From: DASSJT01 sp963715025
Lineage (GTDB): Bacteria > Actinomycetota > Actinomycetes > Actinomycetales > Dermatophilaceae
Direction: 5' to 3'
Assembly (NCBI GenBank): GCA_963715025.1
Contig: CAVQQQ010000009.1
Span: 620,001 to 684,000 of the forward strand
DNA length: 64,000 bases
Below are positions 51,692 to 60,565 of this stretch, piece by piece (within the stretch, counting starts at the first letter, position 1; each line of letters starts with the position of its first letter). The notes beneath the pieces are model-generated. The model did no database searches and was not told where the DNA came from. It worked only from the letters and a program-made list of their open reading frames with translations. A program made the translations under genes and the position numbers.

Positions 51692-54274
51692 TCACGGAGC
51701 CGGGGTCAGCCACGGCAGCTGGTCGCGCCAGTTGTCCTTCACGACCGGCTCGTCGCTCGGACTGGACGGGGTGACCTGGGACTTCGCCATCGGCGGCGTG
51801 GACTCGACCGTCGGGGCCGCAGTCACGCCGTCCACCGAGTCGAACAGCTTCTTGCTCGCCGTGACGACGGCGGACGTGACGACTGACGACCCGCCGACGT
51901 AGCGCAGGTCGGCCGGGTCGTTCCGCACGATCTCCTCGGCTGCAGCCGGGTCCAGCGAGGCCTTGACCAGGACGAGCGTGCCGGCGGCGTGCGCAACCAT
52001 CGGGCCTGCGGCAAGCGCGTCGGGGAAGTCAGCGCCGGTCGCCAGGGCCACCAGCGGACCAGCCCCCGCCTGGTGCAGGTCTCGCGCGACCTCCCGCGAC
52101 GTCTCGTAGCGGTCGGGGCCGCTGCGGCGGACCGTGGGCGCAATCGTGTCGAGGGTGGCTTCGACGCTGGTCGACACGATATCGGCCCCGCCGACGACCA
52201 CGATGCGCTTGGGGGCGAGCCGCTTGACCTCGGCCATGGTCTTCGAGTCGAGACCGGTCGAGCGCGCCAGGAGGACCGGGCCCCCGAGCTGGGCACCTGC
52301 GGCCCCCGCGGCCAAGGCGTCCGGGAAGTTCGTGCCGGTCGCGACGTACGCCACCGGCGCGCCCGGCGCGAACGATGCGGCCGAAATCGCGACGGCTGTT
52401 GCGTAGCGGTCTGCGCCCGCGATCCGGACGACCGGCGCACCGGTCAGAGTGCCGGCCTGGGTCGCGACACTGGTGGAGACGACGCCTTCGCCTCCGACGA
52501 CACGGACCTCCTGCGGCGCGAGGCGGGCCAGCTCGGTGGCCACGACACTCGGGATCGAGTCGCTGTGGACGAGCAGGATCGGCGCTTGCCCTCTGCTCGC
52601 GGCGCTGGCGGCCAGCGCGTCGGGATACGTCGCACCCGTGGCGAGGTAGACCGCAGGAACCCCGGCGGCGAAGGTCTTCGCCGAGATCAGGGCGGAAGTC
52701 CCGTAACGGTCGGTCCCACCGAGGCGAGCGGTTGTGACGGTGGACTTGAAGCTCGAGTCACGGCCCAGGAGGTTGGTCGTCATGCCCTGCGCACGGGGGT
52801 CGATGTAGCCGCTCTGACCCAAGGCCCTGGTGTACTTCAGCGTTCCGGCGTCGAAGACAGCTGCTCCCGATGGAGCGGCGTAGAGAGTCGCCTCGGCGAT
52901 GGCCGGGTCACCGTAGCGGTCAACCGTCGGGGAGTGCGCCAGAACCGAGAAGGTGGTGTAGTCCGGCAGCGGGTAGCCGGGCTGCCGCTGATCGGTCTCG
53001 TCTCCCACCATCAGGGGGATCGAGTCGCCGTTCGCGACGCCTGTGCCGCGGTAGAACCAGTGCGATGCGGAAGTGACCACCCACGGATGGGAGGCGGGCA
53101 CCAAACCGCCCGGGGCGGCATACATCTGTCCGAGAAGGCTCTGCTCGGGCCGACCAGCGTCTCGGAACAGGATGCTCTTCTGGGCGAGGACCGGCTCCGG
53201 GTCCAGGTCAGCGATGCGGTAGCACACCAGGACCCGATTCGGCGTGCCGTTGGCGGCGTTCTCGTAGCGGACCTGCCAGTACACGTTGTTCGCGCCCAGG
53301 GCCGCCAGCCCTATGCCGGCGTCCCGGGCGTTCTCAGCCGCGGTGTACATGGTGCCTGACCAGTACTCCGAGTGGCCGACACTGACGATGGCGCGCTGGC
53401 CGGCGGCGATCCCGGGCGTCCGGTGGAGGTCGACATCCGTGGCGTACGTGAGGTCGAACCCGCGCGACTCGGCATACCGGATGAAGGGCAGCTCATCGCG
53501 CAGCACGTAGTTCACGCCGGTCGTGGCGTATGGCCGGTCGAAGCTGACCTTGACGGCGGCCGGCGTTCCGTTGACGGTGAGCTTGCCGTAGGAGTTGTAG
53601 TCGTAGAGGCTCTTGCCCGTCAGCCCGTCCGCCGGGAAGTTGTTGTATGCCTGGTAGGTGTTCACCGGCGACAGCGCGAGGAGCGCACCCTCGCGGCCGT
53701 CGCGAACGCTGAAGAAGGCGTAGTTCTGGTACGCGCCGCTGGTCAGGACCACGACATAGACCCCGGTCGTCCAGTCACTTCCCGTCTGGATCGTCGCGGA
53801 TCGGCTCCAGGCGCAGGCGATCTCGCCGGTCTCAGAGTCGGTGGGGCAGGTGGGCTGGGTGGTCGACGACGCGCTGCCGTTGAGCATCAGCCGGCCGCCG
53901 GCGCCGCCGTACCAGCCGAGTCGGAAGACGTGCCAGGTGAAGGTGCTGGCGGCCGTCGCCTTGACGTGCAGTCCGATGGACTCTCCGCGCAGCACGCTGG
54001 TGTCGGACAGGTAGCCCTTCACCTGCTGGCTGGTGTCGTTGGCGACGGACTTTCCGGACCACGGGATCTTCCAGTCCGCCGTGCCCGGATGGCGGTTCTC
54101 CAGGACGATGGGGTTGGCTGGGGCGGCCGCAGCGGCCAGCGTTGCGGCGGCTGGTGCGGCGGCTGGTGCGGCGGCTGGTGCGGCGCTGGCGTGCGTTGCG
54201 GCCGGGGCCAAGGCCGCGAGCAGGGCGAGAGCGATGGCCGCCGAGAACGGCGCGGTGCGTGCGTTGCGTTTCAT
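51692..54274 (-). CDS. Secreted CWB2-repeat protein with DMFase-type N-terminal region
   Basis: An 860-residue exported protein. A signal peptide (about 1-32) is followed by an Ala/Pro repeat tract, then an N,N-dimethylformamidase-beta-like region (WKIPWSGKSVANDTSQQVKG, LSPVNTYQAYNNFPADG, SVGHSEYWSGTMYTAAENAR) to about residue 550. Three cell-wall-binding type 2 repeats follow (RLGGTDRYGTSALISAKTFA; RIAGADRYATAVAISAASFA; RSGPDRYETSREVARDLHQA), anchoring it to the wall. Enzymatic activity is not proven. Start ATG follows GGGGGG. Confidence 0.85.
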   Translation of the reverse strand: MKRNARTAPFSAAIALALLAALAPAATHASAAPAAAPAAAPAAATLAAAAAPANPIVLENRHPGTADWKIPWSGKSVANDTSQQVKGYLSDTSVLRGESIGLHVKATAASTFTWHVFRLGWYGGAGGRLMLNGSASSTTQPTCPTDSETGEIACAWSRSATIQTGSDWTTGVYVVVLTSGAYQNYAFFSVRDGREGALLALSPVNTYQAYNNFPADGLTGKSLYDYNSYGKLTVNGTPAAVKVSFDRPYATTGVNYVLRDELPFIRYAESRGFDLTYATDVDLHRTPGIAAGQRAIVSVGHSEYWSGTMYTAAENARDAGIGLAALGANNVYWQVRYENAANGTPNRVLVCYRIADLDPEPVLAQKSILFRDAGRPEQSLLGQMYAAPGGLVPASHPWVVTSASHWFYRGTGVANGDSIPLMVGDETDQRQPGYPLPDYTTFSVLAHSPTVDRYGDPAIAEATLYAAPSGAAVFDAGTLKYTRALGQSGYIDPRAQGMTTNLLGRDSSFKSTVTTARLGGTDRYGTSALISAKTFAAGVPAVYLATGATYPDALAASAASRGQAPILLVHSDSIPSVVATELARLAPQEVRVVGGEGVVSTSVATQAGTLTGAPVVRIAGADRYATAVAISAASFAPGAPVAYVATGTNFPDALAAGAAGAQLGGPVLLARSTGLDSKTMAEVKRLAPKRIVVVGGADIVSTSVEATLDTIAPTVRRSGPDRYETSREVARDLHQAGAGPLVALATGADFPDALAAGPMVAHAAGTLVLVKASLDPAAAEEIVRNDPADLRYVGGSSVVTSAVVTASKKLFDSVDGVTAAPTVESTPPMAKSQVTPSSPSDEPVVKDNWRDQLPWLTPAP
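54147..54182. repeat. Three perfect 12-base tandem repeats in the signal-proximal tract
   Basis: gcggctggtgcg occurs three times in a row, encoding alternating Ala-Pro-Ala-Ala after the signal peptide of the CWB2 protein. Such a minisatellite can change copy number by slippage without breaking the frame. Confidence 0.85.
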
Positions 54275-54530
54275 GAAAGCCCCCCGAAGACCAGTGCGCC
54301 CTCACCCCGGACGCGTGTGACGGCCTTCCCCTAGGGCGACCGCCCACGAAGATAGAGCCTTCCACACGGGAATGCAAAGCGCCGCCAGTTCAGGTGACCA
54401 GGCCCAAAAAGTGCCAAAGGTCCCTACAGTCGTGCTCATTCTTGCGCCGTCCAGGATGGCGCTGCGCCGCCGACGAGCCCATGCGGTCCGATTTCGAGAG
54501 CCGGCCGACCGTCCGGTACCCTCCTCCGTT

Positions 54531-54620
54531 GGAGGATTCGCATAGTGGCCTAGTGCGCACGATTGGAAATCGTGTTGGGGATGAAACCCCTCGCGGGTTC
54601 AAATCCCGCATCCTCCGCCA
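54531..54620 (+). tRNA. tRNA-Ser(GGA)
   Basis: Acceptor GGAGGAT/ATCCTCC closes the molecule, the anticodon stem CACGA/TCGTG surrounds the loop TTGGAAA (anticodon GGA), a long variable arm (TTGGGGATGAAACCCCTC) marks the class II serine type, and the T arm is GCGGGTTCAAATCCCGC. Discriminator G at 54617 and CCA encoded at 54618-54620. It reads TCC/TCT codons. Confidence 0.96.
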
Positions 54621-54645
54621 GACGTAGCCCCGGGCGCAAGCCTCC

Positions 54646-55254
54646 CTACTGCCCGATCCGCCCGTCGATGCGCTCGCGCAGCAGGTCCGCGTGTCCGTTG
54701 TGCCTGGCGTACTCCTCGATCATGTGCACCAGGACCTCCCGCAGCGCATCCCCGCGAGGCCCGACGAAGCCCAGATCCTCGGTGTCTCGCACGAACTGCT
54801 CGGCGAACGCGATCTCTCCCCTCCACCGGGCGAACGCCTCCTCGACGACAGCAGGGTCGGCGACGGCACCGTTGAAGTCGCCGTCCCGGTCCTCGTCGGT
54901 GCGGTAGTGGCGCGGCTGGTCCTGGCCGGCGAGATGGTTCCGGAACCACAACTGCTCCACCGCGGCCATGTGGCGAACCAGGCCGAGTAGCGACAGCGTC
55001 GAGGGCGGCACCGACCGGCGGGCCAGGGCCTCGGCGTCCAGACCGGCGCATTTCATCTCGAGCGTCAGTCGCTGATCACGCAGATACCCAGTGAGCGTGT
55101 CCCGTTCGCCGACGAACCCTCCGTCGGTGCGCGGGTCGTCCTCGGGGGCCACGAACATGTCCCACCACCCGAAGCGGCGGGTCAGGGGGTCTGGCTCGTC
55201 CGAGGCCTGCTGGTCCGATGGGGTCCGCCCGGGGTATTCGGGTTCTTGTGACAT
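54646..55254 (-). CDS. DinB/DUF664-family protein
   Basis: A 202-residue helical-bundle protein. GYLRDQRLTLEMKCAGLDAE, VPPSTLSLLGLVRHMAAVEQ with conserved His, and LVHMIEEYARHNGHADLLRE are the DUF664/DinB-2 signature, three histidines suited to metal binding. Members in actinobacteria are thought to act as mycothiol-dependent transferases or isomerases. The N-terminal 30 residues are acidic. ATG 55254 is divergent from an ArsR regulator with a palindromic promoter between them. Confidence 0.87.
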   Translation of the reverse strand: MSQEPEYPGRTPSDQQASDEPDPLTRRFGWWDMFVAPEDDPRTDGGFVGERDTLTGYLRDQRLTLEMKCAGLDAEALARRSVPPSTLSLLGLVRHMAAVEQLWFRNHLAGQDQPRHYRTDEDRDGDFNGAVADPAVVEEAFARWRGEIAFAEQFVRDTEDLGFVGPRGDALREVLVHMIEEYARHNGHADLLRERIDGRIGQ

Positions 55255-55317
55255 AGACGCGACGTTGCCACCCGCGCCGACCCCGCGCCAACGCAATTCC
55301 GATTTGAATGCACCTTG

Positions 55318-55329
55318 ACTTATATAAGT
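55318..55329. promoter_or_regulatory. Perfect palindrome in divergent promoter
   Basis: acttatataagt is a perfect 12-base palindrome overlapping a TTGACT -35 element that directs the ArsR gene; the next hexamer aaataa lies 17 bases downstream, just before GTG 55351. It is an island of AT in very GC-rich DNA and sits in the 96-base divergent space, so autoregulation by the ArsR-type protein is likely. Confidence 0.7.
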
Positions 55330-55350
55330 GGCAGAGCAAATAATGGGTCC

Positions 55351-55704
55351 GTGCACGCCTTCGACATCCTGGGCGACCCGGTCCGCCGGCGGATCCTGGA
55401 GCTGCTGGCCGGCGGCGAGCAGAGCGCGGGCGAGCTTGGCGCTGTCGTCCAGGAGGAGTTCGGCATCTCTCAGCCGGCCGTCAGCCAGCACCTCCGCGTG
55501 CTGCGCGACAGCGGCTTCGCGACGGTGCGCCCGGACGGGCGCCGACGGGTGTATGCCGTGTCGCCCGGCCCGCTGGAAGAGCTGGACACCTGGGTGGGCC
55601 AGTTCCGCGGCTTCTGGGAGCAGAAGCTCGACGCCCTGGCGACCGAACTGCACCGCGGCCAGCGGAACGCGCGGCGCACAGAGACTGACCACGACAAGGG
55701 ATGA
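55351..55704 (+). CDS. ArsR-family winged-helix regulator
   Basis: A 117-residue regulator of the ArsR/SmtB fold: FDILGDPVRRRILELLAGG, QSAGELGAVVQEEFGISQPA VSQHLRVLRDSGF (recognition helix) and GRRRVYAVSPGPLEEL wing. No metal-binding CxC motif, so it belongs to the group that senses other signals. GTG 55351 with a short or no leader. It is six bases ahead of the SRPBCC gene, an arrangement very common for regulators of AHSA1-type proteins. Confidence 0.9.
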   Translation: MHAFDILGDPVRRRILELLAGGEQSAGELGAVVQEEFGISQPAVSQHLRVLRDSGFATVRPDGRRRVYAVSPGPLEELDTWVGQFRGFWEQKLDALATELHRGQRNARRTETDHDKG

Positions 55705-55710
55705 GGACCA

Positions 55711-56349
55711 ATGGAAACCACTGCGCAAACCACTGCACAGCTGGACGCCGTCGAGCGCACCGTCACCAGCCGACCGGTTGACGGGCGAGCCGCAAACGTC
55801 GTGCGCATCCAGCAGACCTACACCGCGTCCCGTGACGACGTCTGGGACGCCTGCACGAACCGCGAGCGCATCCCGCGCTGGCTCATGCCGGTCTCAGGCG
55901 ACCTGCGTCTCGGCGGCACCTACCAGCTTGAGGGCAACGCCGGCGGCACGATCCTCTCGTGCGAGCCCGGTCGGGCCTTCTCCATCACCTGGGAGTACGG
56001 CGACGAGGTCAGCTGGGTCGACCTCAGCCTCTCAGGCCCTGACGCCGGTCCGACGACGGTCACGATCGAGCACGCCGCTCGCGCTGACGACCCGCGCTGG
56101 CAGGAGTTCGGGCCGGGGGCCGTCGGCATCGGCTGGGACATGATGATCTTCGGCCTCGCCCAGAACCTGGCCGGCATGCCGATCGTCACTCCAGACAAGG
56201 CCATGGCGTGGACCGCCTCCGACGAGGGCCAGGCCTTCATGACCCGCAGCGGCGAGGAGTGGCGCGCCGCCCACGTGGCCAGCGGCGAGTCACCCGAGAA
56301 GGCGCAGGCTGCCGCGGACCGCACGCGCGCGGCATACACCGGCGGCTAG
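55711..56349 (+). CDS. SRPBCC/AHSA1-family protein
   Basis: A 212-residue START-like helix-grip protein. YTASRDDVWDACTNRERIPR, VSGDLRLGGTYQLEGNAGGT, EPGRAFSITWEYG and HAARADDPRWQEFGPGAVGI GWDMMIFGL are the expected order. Members bind hydrophobic ligands; the true substrate is unknown. ATG 55711 follows GAGGACCA. The gene is controlled together with the ArsR regulator and probably has a role in detoxification, inferred from typical pairs. Confidence 0.88.
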   Translation: METTAQTTAQLDAVERTVTSRPVDGRAANVVRIQQTYTASRDDVWDACTNRERIPRWLMPVSGDLRLGGTYQLEGNAGGTILSCEPGRAFSITWEYGDEVSWVDLSLSGPDAGPTTVTIEHAARADDPRWQEFGPGAVGIGWDMMIFGLAQNLAGMPIVTPDKAMAWTASDEGQAFMTRSGEEWRAAHVASGESPEKAQAAADRTRAAYTGG

Positions 56350-56459
56350 CCGACCCGCACTGAACGCGCCGCGACCGCCTGCCGACCGAGAGCGGTCTCA
56401 CAGCGCAAACCACCCGTTTGGGTATGGCGCCCGTCCGGTCGGCCGACAACCATGGCGGG

Positions 56460-58355
56460 ATGAGCAACGGCGACTACCACACGGCGTACGAGCACAGCCT
56501 CTCCGACCCCGACGGCTTCTGGGGCGAGGCCGCCAAGGCGATCGACTGGATCCAGCCCCCTGCGAAGGTGCTCGACGACAGTCGCCCGCCGTTCTACCGG
56601 TGGTTCACCGGCGGCACGCTCAACACCTGCTTCAATTCGCTCGACCGGCACGTCGCCGCCGGCCGGGCGGAGCAGACCGCACTCGTCTACGACAGCCCGG
56701 TCACCGGCACCACCAAGACATATACGTATGCCGCTCTGCTCGACGAGGTCTCCAGGCTCGCCGGCGCGCTGCGCTCGCTGGGAGTCGAGAAGGGGGACCG
56801 GGTCGTCATCTACATGCCGATGGTGCCCGAGGCGGTCATGGCGATGCTCGCGTGCGCCCGGCTCGGGGCAATTCACTCGGTGGTGTTCGGCGGGTTCGCC
56901 GCGACCGAGCTCGCGGTGCGGATCGAGGACGCCAAGCCGAAGGTGATCCTGTCGGCCTCGTGTGGCGTGGAGCCGAGCCGGATCGTCGAGTACAAGCCCA
57001 TGCTCGACCATGCGATCGAGCGCTCGAGCCACAAGCCGGAGCGGTGCGTGGTGCTGCAGCGCGAACAGGCCGCCGCAGAGATGGGCGAGCGCGACCTCGA
57101 CTGGGCAGAGCTGATGGCCTCGGACGCCGCCCAGCCCGTCGAGCCCGTCGAGGTCGCGGCAACCGACCCGCTCTACATCCTGTACACCTCTGGCACCACC
57201 GGTCGCCCCAAGGGCATCGTCCGCGACAACGGCGGCCACGCCGTGGCGCTGCACTGGTCGATGGGCAACATCTACGACGTCGGTCCGGGCGACACATGGT
57301 TCACGGCCTCCGACGTGGGCTGGGTCGTCGGCCACTCCTACATCGTCTACGCCCCCCTGCTGATCGGCGCGACCACCGTTCTCTACGAGGGAAAGCCAGT
57401 CGGGACCCCGGACGCCGGCGCCTACTGGCGGGTGATCGGCACCTACGGCGCCAAGGCCATGTTCACCGCCCCCACGGCATACCGCGCCATCAAACGCGAG
57501 GACCCTGCTGGTGAGCTCATGCGCCAGCACGACCTGTCGACGCTCGAGACCGTGTTCCTGGCCGGGGAGCGGCTCGACCCTGACACCTACCAGTGGGCGA
57601 CCGACATCCTCGGCGTCCCCGTGGTCGACCACTGGTGGCAGACCGAGACGGGGTGGCCGATCGCCGCCAACCTGCGCGGGCTCGAGCCCATGCCGATCAA
57701 GCCGGGGTCGCCGTCGGTGCCCGTGCCCGGGTATGCCGTCCACGTCCTCGGCGAGAACGGCCAGCAGCTGGCGGCCGGCGAGGAGGGGGCGATCTGCATC
57801 AAGCTGCCCATGCCGCCCGGGACGCTGCCCACCCTGTGGGGCGATGACGACCGGTATGTCGCGGGCTACCTCTCGGCATTCGACGGCTACTACCTGACCG
57901 GCGACGGCGGGCTGGTCGACGAGGACGGCTACCTGTTCGTCATGGGGCGCACCGACGACGTGCTCAACGTGGCTGGGCATCGGCTCTCGACCGGCTCGAT
58001 CGAGCAGGCTCTGGCCGGGCACCCGGCGGTGGCTGAGTGTGCCGTCATCGGGGTGGCCGACGACTTGAAGGGGCAGGTGCCGCGCGGGCTCGTGGTGCTC
58101 AAGGGCGGCGTCGACGCCGCGGCCGACGGTGAGCGGATCCGCAAGGAGCTCGTACAGCGGGTGCGCGACGAGGTCGGCCCGGTGGCGTCGCTGCACCAGG
58201 TCGACATCGTCAACGCGCTGCCGAAGACCCGATCCGGCAAGATCCTGCGCAAGACGATGCGCGAGATGGCCGACGGCAAGACGCCAGTCGTGCCCGGGAC
58301 GATCGAGGACGCCTCGGTGCTCGACGCGCTGGCGCCGGTGCTGCGCGACACCTGA
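56460..58355 (+). CDS. prpE: Propionyl-CoA synthetase
   Basis: A 631-residue ACS-type ligase forming acyl-CoA via acyl-AMP. The PrpE hallmarks are FTGGTLNTCFNSLDRHV, the AMP-binding P-loop LYTSGTTGRPKGIVRDNGGH, WWQTETGWPIAANL, the YLTGDGG hinge and TRSGKILRKTMREMA with the acetylatable Lys. The GTLNTCFN stretch and W (after GTxxGTP) point to propionate rather than acetate. ATG 56460 preceded by a weak SD; the frame is open 42 bases further. No prpBCD genes nearby. Confidence 0.92.
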   Translation: MSNGDYHTAYEHSLSDPDGFWGEAAKAIDWIQPPAKVLDDSRPPFYRWFTGGTLNTCFNSLDRHVAAGRAEQTALVYDSPVTGTTKTYTYAALLDEVSRLAGALRSLGVEKGDRVVIYMPMVPEAVMAMLACARLGAIHSVVFGGFAATELAVRIEDAKPKVILSASCGVEPSRIVEYKPMLDHAIERSSHKPERCVVLQREQAAAEMGERDLDWAELMASDAAQPVEPVEVAATDPLYILYTSGTTGRPKGIVRDNGGHAVALHWSMGNIYDVGPGDTWFTASDVGWVVGHSYIVYAPLLIGATTVLYEGKPVGTPDAGAYWRVIGTYGAKAMFTAPTAYRAIKREDPAGELMRQHDLSTLETVFLAGERLDPDTYQWATDILGVPVVDHWWQTETGWPIAANLRGLEPMPIKPGSPSVPVPGYAVHVLGENGQQLAAGEEGAICIKLPMPPGTLPTLWGDDDRYVAGYLSAFDGYYLTGDGGLVDEDGYLFVMGRTDDVLNVAGHRLSTGSIEQALAGHPAVAECAVIGVADDLKGQVPRGLVVLKGGVDAAADGERIRKELVQRVRDEVGPVASLHQVDIVNALPKTRSGKILRKTMREMADGKTPVVPGTIEDASVLDALAPVLRDT

Positions 58356-58500
58356 CCGTCACACCGACGCGCGACATGGGCGTCGCCACGGCACCGCTCG
58401 GGCATGGGCCAGACTTGCCCCGTGACTGGGGTGTTCAACGGGTTCCCTACAGATGCGTCTTAACCATGATGCCTAGTCTCGGGCCCTTCGCGCGATTCCG

Positions 58501-59290
58501 TTGTGGCAGTGGCAATTTCATCGAAGTGGGCGACAGGTCGAGTTGGAGGGGCTGCGGAGTCTTCTCGGCGAGGCGGCTATCCGCGGCAGCACTTTGGTGA
58601 TTGCGGGGGAACCGGGGGTCGGCAAGACGGCTCTGCTGGAGGCTGCCGTCGCGCCCGCTCGCGATCTGGGCCTCCAGGTGGTGCCTGCCGCGGGCGCCGA
58701 GTTCGAGGTCGACGTCAGCTTCGCCACGCTCAACCAGCTCTTGGGTCCGTTCATGGGCCTGCTGCCCCAGCTCGAGCCGGCGCATTGGGAGGCGCTCGGC
58801 GCAGCGACGGCTTTGGGCGGCGGCCACCCCAGCGACCCCGACGCTGGTCTCCACCGCCACCCTCGCGCTGCTGCGGAAGGGGGCCGAGCGTCAACCCCTC
58901 CTGCTCGTGGTCGACGACCTCCTGTGGCTGGACAAGGCCAGCGCCCGCGTGTTGGCGTTCGTGGCGCGACGTGTGACCAACAGCCCGATCGCGTTCCTTG
59001 GTGCCGCACGGACCGGCGAGGCAGGCGTCTTTGACGAGGTCGACTTCCCGCGTCTCACGGTGCCCCCGCTGCAGGAGGCTGCGGCCGAGACTCTGCTCCA
59101 GCAAACCTTCCCCGCGTTGACGGGCCGAGTTCGTCGACGGATCCTCGACGATGCCCGTGGCAACCCGTTGGCGCTGCTGGTACTGCCAGCGGCACTAGGT
59201 GACCTTCGGCACGCCCAGTCGCTCACGACGCCGGACGTGTTGCCGGTCACCGAGCGCCTCCAGGCGGTGTTCGCCGCGCGCGTCGCCGGG
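58501..59290 (+). pseudogene. LuxR/MalT-type ATPase fragment, frameshifted and truncated
   Basis: The AAA-type ATPase module of a large LuxR-family (LAL) regulator: GRQVELEGLRSLLGEAAIRG, P-loop AGEPGVGKTALLEAA, NQLLGPFMGLLPQLEPAHWE, then after a +1 shift near 58815-58830 LLLVVDDLLWLDKASARVLA and DDARGNPLALLVLPAAL. Similarity stops near 59290, in the start of another gene's fragment. The helical and HTH parts are absent, so it cannot function. Confidence 0.85.
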
Positions 59291-59382
59291 CCTGGCACCT
59301 TCGCTTGCACAGGTCCTGCCGCAGCGACGAGCCCCAACAGCATCATCCCTGAGACAGTCACGAACCCGATTAGCCGCCTCAT
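59290..59382 (-). pseudogene. Signal-peptide fragment of a secreted protein
   Basis: From ATG 59382 (good AAGGGGG upstream) the minus strand reads a textbook signal peptide, MRRLIGFVTVSGMMLLGLVA then AAGPVQAKVPGP, and then passes into the antisense of the LuxR fragment. The mature protein is lost. The junction at about 59290 is a rearrangement breakpoint joining two unrelated, truncated genes end to end. Confidence 0.6.
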
Positions 59383-59531
59383 GGCAACCCCCTTATCTGC
59401 TGGACCCGCGTCAGATCCGCAGCTCAGGCCTGACCGGAGGCGCCTTCGATGCGAGGGTCAATACGTCGTCTACGGTCTTCGTGTGCCGTCCCGATTCCTC
59501 GGCTGATATAGCTCGAGGGTCTTCACAAGAC

Positions 59532-59619
59532 ACCTCCGGAGGTGCCAGAAGGGATCCATCCGATTCTTTGGAGGAGCTGGCGTTGGCGCGCCGGTTTCTC
59601 CTGGCTGACCTCCGGAGGT
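59532..59619. promoter_or_regulatory. Two copies of the palindrome ACCTCCGGAGGT
   Basis: cacctccggaggtg (59532-59545) and acctccggaggt (59608-59619) are perfect palindromes 76 bases apart, the second covering the Shine-Dalgarno GGAGG of the hybrid gene at 59625. They may be operators, a translational switch, or ends of a small insertion. The surrounding 240 bases contain no gene. Confidence 0.55.
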
Positions 59620-59624
59620 GGTCT

Positions 59625-60305
59625 ATGTCTATCGATGATCGCGCATCGACGGTCGTGGTTGCTGTCGATGTCGGCAAGAACACCGTGGCCCTGTCGGTCA
59701 CGGATGGGAGGCGGCATCGGTTGTTGGGGCCGGTGGACTACCGCTATGACCTCGGCGATGGCTGGCGATGCTGGGAGCCGGACCAGCTGCTGGCGACCTG
59801 GAACAGGGCGCCTCGCCGACTCGCCGACGACGGCTCGGCACGACCCGCCTGGTTGGCGATGAGATCCGCCGCCGACCGAGGGTTGGTCGCCGTTAGGGGA
59901 TTACTCAGCTCGAGGCAGCGCTTTGGCGTCCGCCTCGTGGTGCACGCCACCCACACCGGCCCCCGCTCCGCACCCGCGATGAGCGAGCCGCTCATCGACG
60001 GCGTGATCGCGGCCTTCCACGCGGCCGACCCGCGTTCCGAGGTGGCCGCGATCCTGGCCGCCCGGCTGGGAGCAAAGATGCCCGGCCCGTCCGGGGCCCA
60101 CATCGAACGCTTCGTCCGGACCGACGGCCCCGGTCCGCTATTCCCCGGCTCACCTTTCCACCTGGGCGGCGCAGTCGTGCACCTGTCTCCTGATGATGAG
60201 CGCTGCGTCGCGGGGCATGTCTCGATCCAGCAGAACGCACACGGGCGCTACCCGGAGATCAGCGGTCAGCTGTTCGCGGTCAATCCTCGGCCTACGAAAG
60301 CGTGA
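59625..60305 (+). CDS. Protein with IS110-like N-terminus and unknown body
   Basis: A 226-residue protein. Residues 10-38 (TVVVAVDVGKNTVALSVTDG RRHRLLGPV) are the start of IS110-type DEDD transposases with the first catalytic Asp. The rest (LLATWNRAPRRLADDGSARP; MSEPLIDGVIAAFHAADPRS; DERCVAGHVSIQQNAHGRYP) does not follow IS110, and the C-terminal serine domain is absent. It is either a truncated transposase fused to an unrelated gene, or a domesticated protein. Codon use appears normal and no stop interrupts it. ATG is well spaced from GGAGG. Confidence 0.55.
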   Translation: MSIDDRASTVVVAVDVGKNTVALSVTDGRRHRLLGPVDYRYDLGDGWRCWEPDQLLATWNRAPRRLADDGSARPAWLAMRSAADRGLVAVRGLLSSRQRFGVRLVVHATHTGPRSAPAMSEPLIDGVIAAFHAADPRSEVAAILAARLGAKMPGPSGAHIERFVRTDGPGPLFPGSPFHLGGAVVHLSPDDERCVAGHVSIQQNAHGRYPEISGQLFAVNPRPTKA

Positions 60306-60565
60306 CCAAGTCACCTCGCGCGGCGAAAGCCCGACCAGGCGCCAGCCACATTCACTCGACACGCGACGTTGAACCCGGCTGGATCGACGCGGGCCTCGGA
60401 TGTGCCTGCGACGGCGATCTGATCGCGGCGAAGACCCATCCGTCGTGCGGGCCCCGGACCCGGGATGCCATGCGGACGCTGGTGGAGCCGCCGCCGACGT
60501 CAGGGGCATTTAGGGACCCGTCGCGGGCAGGTGCTTGTCGACCCGGGCCGCTTCGTCGGACGTGA
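60302..60565 (+). CDS. Unknown 87-residue ORF, coupled to the hybrid gene
   Basis: GTG 60302 overlaps the preceding stop (GTGA). The product begins VTKSPRAAKARPGASHIHST and has a Cys/His cluster (GLGCACDGDLIAAKTHPSC) of possible zinc-binding kind. The last third runs antisense into the 3' end of the VOC gene, so the real C-terminus is uncertain and the ORF may be a remnant. No family recognised. Confidence 0.3.
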   Translation: MTKSPRAAKARPGASHIHSTRDVEPGWIDAGLGCACDGDLIAAKTHPSCGPRTRDAMRTLVEPPPTSGAFRDPSRAGACRPGPLRRT

